In this document: piece after piece, positions 10,690 to 19,029 of the stretch
Layout of the letters: each line of letters opens with the position of its first letter
How positions within the stretch are numbered: position 1 is the stretch's first letter
Source of the DNA: Takakia lepidozioides
Taxonomy: Eukaryota > Streptophyta > Takakiopsida > Takakiales > Takakiaceae
Direction of reading: 5' to 3'
Length of the DNA: 21,000 nt
NCBI GenBank assembly: GCA_030704615.1
Contig: JAKLZA010000283.1
Location: 1-21,000 of the forward strand
Made by a program: the position numbers and the translations under genes
Notes under the pieces: generated by a model
What the model saw: the letters and a program-made list of their open reading frames with translations, nothing else
The model's database searches: none
Told to the model about the DNA's origin: nothing

Positions 10690-11454
10690 TTTTGGAAATG
10701 CGGCACCGCATTTCCAAAACAGGGGAGGGACTAATTTTTCCATTTCAATGTTGGCATAGTAAAAAGTAATCTGAATTGGGAATGCGGTGCCGCATTTCCA
10801 AAATTTCCTTTGTCCACACGCCAGTTTTGGCCTCTCCCGCTCATTGCATGGATGCCACCACGCTTACAGAGGTCGAACAAGGAGGTCGAACAAGGAGGCC
10901 GACATGGCGGGATTGGAAATGCGGTGCCGCATTTCCATATTGGGGATGGTGGTTGTTCGAACTGCAGACCCATCAGCAAAAACTGGCACCGCATTCCATT
11001 GTAAAAAAAAAGTCGATGACGGACATGGAAATGCGGCGCCGCATTTCCAGAACGGACATCGCAATTTGTCAATTTGCAGACCCTCTCTCGGAAATGCGGT
11101 AACGCATTCCATCGCGCTGGTCGGAAATAGGTGCACTTTTCGAAGTGTTGGACGGAAATGCGGCACCGCATTCCCTTGTCCAAAAAGAAGTTTCCATTGC
11201 CAAGCTGGAAATGCGTCGCCGCATTTGCAATGCCAACCTCGTTTTCTGATCAATTTATAGACCCGTGTTGGTATTTCGTGTACCTGGACGGAAATGATGC
11301 ACCGCATTTTCTTGTCCCACATGGAAATGCGGTGCCGCATTTCGATGTCCGACATGGAAATGCGGTGCCGCATTTCGATCCCGACATGGAAATGCGGCGC
11401 CGCATTTCGATGCCGACATGGAAATGCGGTGCCGCATTTCAATGTCCGACATGG
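10690..11454. repeat. Right array of about 12 AAATGCGG-YR-CCGCATTT palindromes
   Basis: Copies lie near 10694, 10780, 10914, 11023, 11089, 11153, 11207, 11289, 11321, 11354, 11386 and 11418, plus a half-copy near 10988. The first copy extends symmetrically to TTTTGG / CCAAAA. Spacing is irregular (about 40 to 130 bases) until the final tight run. Among copies with intact arms I count TG 5, CG 2 and CA 2, the opposite CA/TG bias from the left array. Several copies have lost arm bases (GCGTCGCC, GATGCACC, GGTAACGC). Peptide frames here are repeat translations. Confidence 0.93.
11319..11454. repeat. Four-copy 32-33 base tandem run of the palindrome
   Basis: The word ACATGGAAATG starts at 11319, 11352, 11384 and 11416, with a final ACATGG at 11449. 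Each unit is one palindrome (centres TG, TG, CG, TG) plus a spacer of the type CGATGTCCG or CGATCCCG. This is much tighter than the 50 to 57 base spacing of the left array. Confidence 0.92.
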
Positions 11455-11534
11455 CGTTACTCTGGTATATTCTTGACACATGACTCACATACCGGTTACT
11501 CTGCTTTATTCAACCAGACAGACAAATTGTAGAA

Positions 11535-12631
11535 ATGAGACATCAAATTGTAAACAGTGGGCCAAATCCGAGAGTTATTCAACACAATGAAACACAGTCA
11601 TACAGAAGTGAGGTACATTCCAGGGCACACTCCAGGGCACATTTAAATTTCCCCCGTACAGGATCCTGGACCGATGAAGATTGGCTGCTGCATGAATGTA
11701 GCCGTTTCAGTTTCCTACCCTGCCATGCAAACTATGGGCAGTCACTGCCAGGTGGGCCGATAGCCACTGGACACGACGAAGTCCATCCCCTCTTCGATGT
11801 AAATGCGGCGCCGAATTTCATCCGGGGGGATGGACTTCGGTGGCAGATCTCAAACTATAACTTGTTGATGAGAAAGATGTATGGCTTCATCCACCGCTGG
11901 CGTGATGAACACGTTCCACCTCCGTCGGTGGGTACGTGTGACCCAGATGCTCCATTTTGGAGGCCGGACTGCTCTTCCGCTTCGTATCTTTTCCAAAATC
12001 TAAGGGCTTCGTAGCTGTCCGCAAGGTCATCGGCATCCAAGTCGTCCTCAGGTCCTCCTTTGCAAGGATGCCGTGCTTCCGGAACCGGGACGACTGCCCC
12101 TTTGGAGGCATCGATTATGCAATGTATTCGGCCACATCGGGAGACATTGTTATCTGGTACACAGATTACACAGAAGATACTGGTTCGATTGTGGAAACAT
12201 TGGTGGCTTTTGAGTATATCGTAGGCCACTACGCCTTCGAGCGGGGTGACGATCTTGGTTTGAGGAGTCCGTGGCTCCTGCGCATCCTCGATTCCGATTT
12301 TCCCAGCTACGACGGTCACCCATGCAGAAGAAGGCGCACTGCTATGCTGTTGCGGTGGAACTGCTGCCACTGGACGTGGGTGGACTCCATCGGAGAGACC
12401 TATTCTCCTCGAGGAGTGCGCTCCTCTTCTCCATTGTATGGGGACATTCGCATTGGTGTGGACGACGAAAACGTGAAGATTTCCATATTCGATGGTGGTA
12501 TGATTGAAGGGCAGGACATTGTGGTGAACATCACTAGGGGCGGTACAACGGCTGCAATCGACTTTACATGGAGGAGCCCCAGGACTCATGAGCTAGTTCT
12601 GAGAGCAGTCGAAGTCCCATTGACAACGTGA
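11535..12631 (+). CDS. Hypothetical protein, two-part reading frame
   Basis: I do not recognise this protein. An ATG at 11535 opens a frame to 12014, and a second frame is open to 12631 after a change between about 11928 and 12010. A short GT-AG intron is possible: a donor at 11928 (GTGGGT) with an acceptor ending at 12004 (TCTAAG) keeps phase, but a frameshift in a dying gene fits as well. The N-terminal part has SWTDEDWLLHE, faintly like a SANT/Myb helix. The C-terminal part is mixed alpha/beta in composition with IFDGGMIEGQDIVVNITRG and ends VEVPLTT. AATAAA lies about 85 bases after the stop, which favours this strand over a 244-codon antisense frame at 11855-12589. A family palindrome lies within the coding frame, read as DVNAAPNFIRG. 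Confidence 0.5.
11777..11839. repeat. Palindrome nested inside a larger inverted repeat, within coding sequence
   Basis: Fourteen-base perfect arms CGAAGTCCATCCCC (11777-11790) and GGGGATGGACTTCG (11826-11839) enclose a one-mismatch copy of the array palindrome, AAATGCGGCGCCGAATTT (11801-11818), with the CG centre. Together they could form a two-tier hairpin. Confidence 0.9.
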
Positions 12632-12714
12632 CTTGTATTCAGTAGGCACAGGGCTCAAGATTTGAGGGCACAATCAGCACAGTAGACGTGCTTCAAATGC
12701 AATTCATGTGGATC

Positions 12715-12720
12715 AATAAA
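12715..12720 (+). terminator. AATAAA polyadenylation signal
   Basis: Canonical AATAAA about 85 bases downstream of the stop at 12631, followed by a T-rich stretch (CTCTTTTTATTC). Confidence 0.5.
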
Positions 12721-12739
12721 AACCTCATTGTGCCCTCTT

Positions 12740-13013
12740 TTTATTCTATTCTGTGTCCATTGTTCCGAGAATGCGTCATTGCTCATTTCGTTTGGGATTG
12801 GGAGTGTGGGTGAATTTTGCAAATGGCTGGTAGGCTGAAATGGGCCCCCATTGTACAGAGCAATACCACCCTACCATTCGCGAAACATTGCCTTTCAATA
12901 TATAATTCTAAATAACATTGCCGAACCTCCTTCATCGGGAGGTCCTTCTCCCCCTATGACCGTGGCACCCTAAACCCTATTCCCGCGGACACTCATTTCC
13001 GGAAAATAGTGCT
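12740..13013. other. Intergenic stretch with no recognised feature
   Basis: No gene, RNA or repeat could be supported. It contains a single short CCCTAAACCCTA word at 12968-12979, too short to call telomeric. Confidence 0.5.
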
Positions 13014-13080
13014 GCTCATGTTTTTTTCCACACTTACGACTCTGCTCATGGCTCATGCCGCTCATGGCTCATGGCTCATG
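13014..13080. repeat. GCTCATG short tandem repeat
   Basis: GCTCATG occurs at 13014 and then at 13044, 13051, 13060, 13067 and 13074, mostly back to back (7-base period, one 2-base interruption). Confidence 0.85.
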
Positions 13081-13102
13081 AAATAGCAGCCCCCCTTTAG
13101 GT

Positions 13103-13265
13103 GTACCAAGCAGTATCTTTGGAATTAACCATTGAGTTTAAAACAGGCCTGGTTACGCTATTATAAGTTTGAAAAGTACCAAGTAGTACTTTTGGACATA
13201 CCCAGTGATTTGAAAGCAAGACCTTTGCACAGTTTTGACTTGGAAAAATACCAAGCAGTGGGCTG
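13103..13265. repeat. Degenerate 73-base tandem repeat, about 2.2 copies
   Basis: GTACCAAGCAGTA at 13103 recurs as GTACCAAGTAGTA at 13176 and as ATACCAAGCAGTG at 13248 (steps 73 and 72). The first two units share a TTTGGA word just after the start and TTTGAAAA or TTGGAAAA at their ends. An 85-codon frame across it (13132-13389) is probably incidental. Confidence 0.7.
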
Positions 13266-13451
13266 GTCTGGCTTTTTCAAAATACATAATGTCTGGTTTA
13301 ATTTTTCAAACTGGGCTTTTTGGAATACCCTGTCGCGCGGCTTTTACTCACCCATCCCTTCGCTATCCGAGGCGGAAACTCCAAGATAGAAGAGTTGGAA
13401 ATCTCTAAGTACTTAGCCCGCTCAGAACAATCAGTCATGACCTACAGCTAG

Positions 13452-14290
13452 TGTATCATGGGGGTGTTTCCTATTTGTTTCCCTTTCCACATTCATGTTA
13501 GCTACCTTACCATTGATAATTAAGTATCAGTTTGCTTCATCAATCTATCGGATTCCTTCAACTCATCCATTCATTCCACAGCTTCACTCAGATCTCTCTA
13601 CACAGTGTGATTGTATCGTATAAGTATCAGATTATGATTTATCAGGTATCAGGCCGAAGCCATTGTGTCTCTAATCTGCTTTACAATATCACTACAGCTT
13701 TGCATATAACAAGCATCTACTAATCATCTCTCCTCCTTCACCGTGCTCTCCATGCTTGCTTCCGTTCTTGCTCTCCGCCCGATCCCCTCTCATCCAGACC
13801 AAGAAGTCCTCCCCCTGACGTGCTTCCAAGAATAATAATCCCTTCTCAGTCCTTGCTTCTCCCTTTATCTTCCTACCCGTGGCTCTAACCGTTTCCCTCA
13901 CTAACCATCGTCCGTGAACTAACATGTTCATTTGCAGGTGTTTTCCCCACAGTCGTTCCCTGTCCTGCTCTCCGTTCCCTATGGTCGTGACAGATGTGTC
14001 AAGCTGTGACTGGCTGTGTGAAACTCTGACGGGCTGTGACTGGCTGTGCGAGTGTGTATGGCTGTGTTGGGCTGTGACTGGCTGTGTTGGCTGTGAGGAC
14101 TGTGACGGGCTGTGTTGGCTGTGTCGGCTGTGAGGACTGTGACGGGCTGTGTGGCTGTATGGACTGTGTAACCCCCTTCTACAGTGCGCTGCTGTCACCC
14201 CTAAGGCTCCTGTTGGTCTCAGTCTGTGCAAAAATTAAGGGTACCCTACAGATCCCGTATAAGTGTCTAAGTCCCTACAGTCCTCTAACA
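13452..14290 (-). repeat. Probable 3' LTR
   Basis: The inner edge is well placed: on the minus strand a purine run is followed at once by TGTTAGAGGACTG, the expected TG start of an LTR. The outer edge at 13452 is a guess based on a TGTATCATGG (plus strand), giving a minus-strand end of GATACA and a length of about 840 bases. A TATA-like TTATATG on the minus strand near 13705-13712 could be the U3 promoter. The 5' LTR is needed to confirm the ends. Confidence 0.5.
13986..14170. repeat. TGTGACTGGCTGTG minisatellite inside the LTR
   Basis: Plus-strand GGCTGTGACTGGCTGTGT-like units of roughly 10 to 20 bases repeat with variants (GACGGGCTGTGAC, GGCTGTGAGGACTGTGAC). The unit shares the GGCTGTGA word with the array at 18568-18898 in the same element. 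Confidence 0.85.
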
Positions 14291-14293
14291 TTA

Positions 14294-14306
14294 CCCCTTC
14301 CCCCTC
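14294..14306 (-). other. Polypurine tract of the retrotransposon
   Basis: Minus-strand GAGGGGGAAGGGG lies three bases upstream of the LTR start TGTTAG. This is the normal place for the primer of plus-strand DNA synthesis in LTR retrotransposons. Confidence 0.7.
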
Positions 14307-14320
14307 AAAAAGCCGTGTCC

Positions 14321-15327
14321 TCACGGTTTACTGTTTTCGAGTAGCAAACCTTTGTGAGTGAGCACCTTTCTGACGTTGAGAGTTTCGTGGCGGACTGTGT
14401 GTACGAGCCCGAGGTCTGTCTCTGGTTGATGGAGATGGTTGATCACTACCGGATAAGTGAGGCCCTCTGGAGGCTGATATCGAGGTAACCTTTCCGGCAT
14501 AGGAGACCCCCGTCGCTTCTTCTCTTCCATCTGAATATGCATAGTCTTCTCCCATGTCAAAAGAATTTGTGAAGAAACAGTTGTATCAGAATCCTCATCG
14601 CCTCTCAGGTGTTTTAATTTTCGAACTTTTTGTGGAATCATCTGGGGCATACAATGCTGTCCTACCATGTCTGGAAGTTTGTATTTTACAACACTTGGTG
14701 TAAACCGTGAACAGCAAAATTGGTGTAGACACTGAGCTCCTTGTCTGTCCAGATGAGTGGGGTACCAATTACTGGTGCAGCGTGCAAGTATTTCCATGCC
14801 ACATGTCCCTTATAGAAAATGTCATCAATGTCCGAATTTCTGTGTTGACAAATTGTTCCAGGCGCTTGAAACCATGAACGAATTTGAGAATCCTTTTGCA
14901 TCATAACTTTTGGGTCATATAGGTACATATGAGGTGGCACCGAAGGTAATACCCAATGATCTCCACTGGAATAACTCAGAAAGCGTGTTTGCATCTTTTG
15001 TTGCTCAATGTGGTAACGTACCAGAAAACAAGCAGCGTAGTATAACCCGCACCCCATGACAATACTTGCTATCTCCTTGGTCTTGGTATAAATGAGTCCA
15101 TGTACAACCTGGAAGCAATAATTCCCTCAACATGGTACTGCCTCGTGCCAGTATTGTGCAAAGTGATGATCTTCAATATGTCGATTGTTCGGAAGAACTT
15201 TAGTCCTAGTTGCCACTGGCAGCCAAATACGCATGATTTGGTAGTAATGTGCGAATGACTGCGGAGGACTAAATTCTTTCCAAGCCAAATCCAACATGAT
15301 GGGAATTTGGTTGAAGGGCATAATCAT
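14321..15327 (-). pseudogene. Extra retrotransposon ORF, C-terminal part (decayed)
   Basis: Three overlapping minus-strand frames (15327-15127, 15057-14686, 14797-14321) appear to be one frame broken by small indels. Readable pieces include FAHYYQIMRIWLPVATRTK, YLYDPKVMMQKDSQIRSWFQ, GTPLIWTDKELSVYTNFA and LTYPVVINHLHQPETDLG. The last frame ends 15 bases before the polypurine tract, so it is the last coding sequence of the element. I recognise no family, and no obvious membrane segment is seen. Confidence 0.55.
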
Positions 15328-15437
15328 AGCCCTACTGTACTCCCTTGCAGCTGGAGTTTTAGGTGGGTTAAAAACAGCATTGCCCCATACCTCCGGCTGT
15401 GGTGGCTGTGGTGTGGTTGTAGTAACAACAGGTTCAG

Positions 15438-16786
15438 CTACTGGTACCTGACTTGTTGTGGTGGTGGTGGTACTGGCTCTTGTATCATTGGCATCTCCTG
15501 CACCTCCTGTGAAGACTGAAAAGCCAAAGTTCTGGCTTGTAAATAAGAAGCCATTAGCTGTTCCTGAGGGATATAGACTCTTTTGTCGATGTTTGAAGTG
15601 AGGTCTTCCACTTGAGTCTGCAGTCCGTCTACATCCTCTTGTAACTCTGCTATCCTACTATAGACATTGTCTATAGTAGTTGTGGCAATGTTCTGCACCT
15701 GCAGTCTGAGCTCATTCATCTCGCTTTGGGTGAGCTTCCGTGGTGCTTTGCCCTCCACTGGCCCTTGTGCTAACCAGACCTGCATAAGGCTGTTATCCAC
15801 CAAGTTGCTTGTGGTTCCTCTGAGAGTTTGCTCCTCTCTTAGCTTGTACACTTCCAACTGCTGTTGTAAAGCCTCCATGCGCTTCGCCTGAGGTTCAACC
15901 AAAATTGCGCATAGGCAGCAAGTAGATTATTGGCTTCCTTCCAAGCCTTGTTAGTGACCGCGATTTCATTTCTATTGGCCACGAGGTTTGTTGCAACTCC
16001 AGGATGTACTTCTCTTGATCAGCTTCAACCTGCCTGTATTGCTTGAAAGTATCCTCATTGCGACAGATTGTATTCTTCATATCGACAATGAGCTTCATTT
16101 GCTCAACATTCTCTTCTTCTGCCTTCGTACATTTTTCCGCTTGACTGTTTATTTCTTTTGTAGATTGGTCAAGCATAGTTGTGAATGTAGCACATTGTAT
16201 CGCCATCCTGTTATGCACTGTCTGCAACTCCGTATGTAGTGCATTCAGTTCTTGCAACTTGCTTTCATGCTGCACCTGCATTTGGTATAGCTGTTGCTTA
16301 TGTGCTTCGTGCAACTGGTCTTGCGCGAGGCCTGCCTCAATCAATTGTTCCTTGGCCAATTGCAAAGCCGCTTCTGTATTTGCAAGTCCTGCTTCATCTT
16401 GAGAGTGACCTCCTCATCGACCTTGTTTGCACACTCAGTGGCTAGTCGAGCCTCAACTCCTTCCTGAGTTCCTCTCTCAAGGCTGTCAATTGGGTAATTG
16501 GAACATGGGATTTGACATAAGTCCCCAACAAATTAAGTGTCCTGCCTATGGAACTCATCAGCATTGCCTGTTGAGGGTCATCATGGTGAGGTTGCTGCTG
16601 TTCCTCCTGATCTTCAACAGTGTGATGTCTCACTAACCATTCAGGCCATTGTCCCACCGGATTTTCTTCCTGAACCACTTCGTCCATCACCGGTGCTACA
16701 GTGTCTGACATTCTACCCTGTGGTACCTCCGACACAGGTGTGTGTATTATATGTACCTCAGGATTTCCCTTGGGCAACTGTTGCAC
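15438..16786 (-). pseudogene. Extra retrotransposon ORF, coiled-coil part (decayed)
   Basis: Minus-strand segments 16786-16442, 16365-15895 and 15902-15438 read on from each other with single-base frame changes near 16440 and 15900-15980. The sequence is rich in Gln, Glu, Lys and Leu with heptad-like spacing (QLHEAHKQQLYQMQ, VEQMKLIVDMKN, RIAELQEDVDGLQTQVEDL), which predicts long coiled coils. It then passes into a Pro/Gln-rich linker (EPVPPPPQQ). A self-associating structural protein is possible, but no domain was recognised. It lies downstream of integrase, so it is not gag in the usual position. Confidence 0.6.
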
Positions 16787-17016
16787 CTCTGGAATTTCTG
16801 TCTCTTGACCAGACCAGAATATTCATAGAGAAGGTCCCCCTTCTCATTTATGCCACTATCTGTTCTGTAGTTGGAATATCTAACCCTTCTTTTTCCAAAT
16901 CAATTATTTCTGGTTGAGCTGCATGGATAACTTGTGACCTTGTGACAAGTCCGTTCAGTGGCTGTGATGGTTGTGATACAGAAGTAACTTCCTCCTCCCT
17001 CTCTGAAGGTCCTGCT

Positions 17017-18342
17017 TCAGTAATAGCATTGTTCTATGTGCTGCTGTGCCCATTCCTGCACATGAGCTTGGGAAACATTATCATGCGGAATCTGTGAAGC
17101 CAGTGGATCCGCCACTACAGTCTTTCCCCGTCTCTGCCTCTTAGTCTCGGGTTGCCCTGCTAGTCCACCCTCACTGTGTGAAGAGCCTTGCTCTTCCATT
17201 GCAGTGGTTTCTGGCTCAAACACTCCCATTTCCTTTCTTTCTTGCGCATCAAGTATGCCAGAATCAAGGATTATTTGAGCAATGATTGGGCCAGACACTA
17301 TAATAGGAGATTTGCGGTAGTACCTTGTAATCTTTTCATCTCCTCTACCAGTGCGTTGTACATTATGTCCGCCCATTCTACCTCTTGTCCTTCAGGCTTT
17401 GAGTATTTCCTCCGTGAAGGATCTGCTCAAATACTGTTGGTTCTGTTTCATGGCAATCAGAACGTTCAATACCTGGCCTACCTCTTTAGCCCTGGGTACA
17501 CAGCCTTGGTACAAGCATAACCCTGAGTTTTAAAGAAACTCCCTTCTTGGAATAAGTCCCCTATTTGCAGTCTTGCCCTGTGTTCCTCCACATGCACCTG
17601 ACCTGCTGGCAATCGAAACAATTGCTGGAGGTATAGGGGAGTAATCTAATTCAACTCCCTTCACCGTTGTTGTTCCTGTCCTTGGCTCAAAGTTCTGCAA
17701 GAATTGTAACATGTACTGTCTATGGTGTAATGTCCAATCTATGCTTTGCAATCCTTGCAATCTCAGCTCCTTCAGTATCTGTATCGCCTGTGGGGTAGCA
17801 ATCGTTTGTTTCTGCAGAATTGTGGTGCTCTTCACCCTGATTTCCTCCATTCCTCTCACTCTCTTCATTTTAGACCCACAGAAATCTTTGGCTGTAACAA
17901 CTGCAGGAATGCCTGTAGTGCACAAAGCATAAACGTATGGTTGCCACAAAAAGCTATGGGTAATTTCTTGTAAGCCTGCGGGGCTTGCAAGCATCGCTCA
18001 AAGAAAAGCTCCGCTCTGTTCTTTCGTGTCTATGCCACTGCGTAAGTAATATTGCGAGCGTATAGTCTGTTAGTTCCTCCATAGTTTCCAAGCTATAGCA
18101 TTGATGGTCTGTCCGTCGAGACGCCCGTTACTCAGAACGACGCCGCCTCTTGCGCTTAATTTCCCTCCAATTTCTTGATCCTTTCTCTGGCTTTCTATTG
18201 GCTGTAACCGCTGTGACTGGATTTTAGATTTCATTTTCTTTAGTGGACTTTCCCTGCTGGATAGTCCACTAGGATCACACATGTGACAAGAATTTCGCTT
18301 TTCTGTACTTGCCTTGTTCCGTTCCCCTTTTACCGTATTCAT
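17017..18342 (-). pseudogene. Extra retrotransposon ORF, N-terminal part (decayed)
   Basis: Minus-strand pieces at 18342-18070, 17994-17530 and 17376-17017. Coherent sequence includes FLWQPYVYALCTTGIPAVV, QAIQILKELRLQGLQSIDWT, IVSGPIIAQIILDSGILDA and a basic KRQRRGK that could be a nuclear signal. Stops and frame changes lie near 18000, between 17530 and 17380, and near 17020. The first piece (LKKMKSKIQSQRL) may be its start or a spacer after the minisatellite. The function is unknown. Confidence 0.5.
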
Positions 18343-18567
18343 TAATGGGCCCGCCTTTCATCCAATTTGACGCGCTGATTATTTTGACGGCATTCTTGTC
18401 TTCTTTCTTGATGACACCTGTTCTTGCACTTCCTTCTCAGCTGTGTGTCGCGCCCTGACTCCCACGTGTCCATTTTTAAACTGGTTTCCGTCTTTTTCTC
18501 CGTCAATTTTCCTGAAGTTATTGTGCGCCCACTTGTCACTGATTCTATGGATCGTGTAATCCTAGTA

Positions 18568-18898
18568 GGCTGTGTTGAGCTGTGACAGGCTGTGTCATAC
18601 TGTGGTACGCTGTGATAGGCTGTGATGCACTGTGGTAAGCTGTGATAGGCTGTGACACGCGGTGGTAGGTTGTGATAGGCTGTGTTGCGCCGTGCTGGGC
18701 TGTGATAGGCTGTGTCACGTTGTGATGGGCTGTGATAGGCTGTGTTTCGCCTTGATAGGCTGTGATAGGCTGTGTCACGTCGTGATGGGCTGTGATAGGC
18801 TGTGTTTCGCCTGTGGGCTGTGATAGGCTGTGTTTCGCCTTGATAGGCTGTGATAGACTGTGTCACGTCGTGATGGGCTGTGATAGGCTGTGTCACGC
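18568..18898. repeat. GGCTGTGATA minisatellite between integrase and the extra ORF
   Basis: Ten-base words GGCTGTGATA, GGCTGTGTCA and CGTYGTGATG combine into about 30-base units repeated roughly ten times. Because the larger period is a multiple of three, the minus strand stays open in more than one frame (TQPITAYHS-like repeats), and these frames are not evidence of a gene. The array directly follows the tail of integrase. Confidence 0.93.
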
Positions 18899-19029
18899 TT
18901 GTTCTGTCCGCCCTGGTCATATATGCTTGGCCTAGCGACAAGTGCTCCATACTCCGTTCGTAACACTGGTGCAGCCCGTGACTGCTCTTGCGTTTCAACA
19001 TGCAAATCATGCTGTAATGGTTTGTCATG

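Noticed and set aside
3241-11454. CRISPR array
   Set aside because: The repeats are short palindromes with degenerate, partly shared spacers, the genome is intron-bearing, and there are no cas genes.
11855-12589. 244-codon minus-strand ORF
   Set aside because: It is antisense to a plus-strand frame with better protein-like composition and a downstream AATAAA; its own composition is irregular.
12968-12979. CCCTAAACCCTA, plant-type telomere repeat
   Set aside because: Less than two units, within chance expectation for 21 kb.
13132-13389. 85-codon plus-strand ORF
   Set aside because: Most of it is the 73-base tandem repeat; no recognisable domain.
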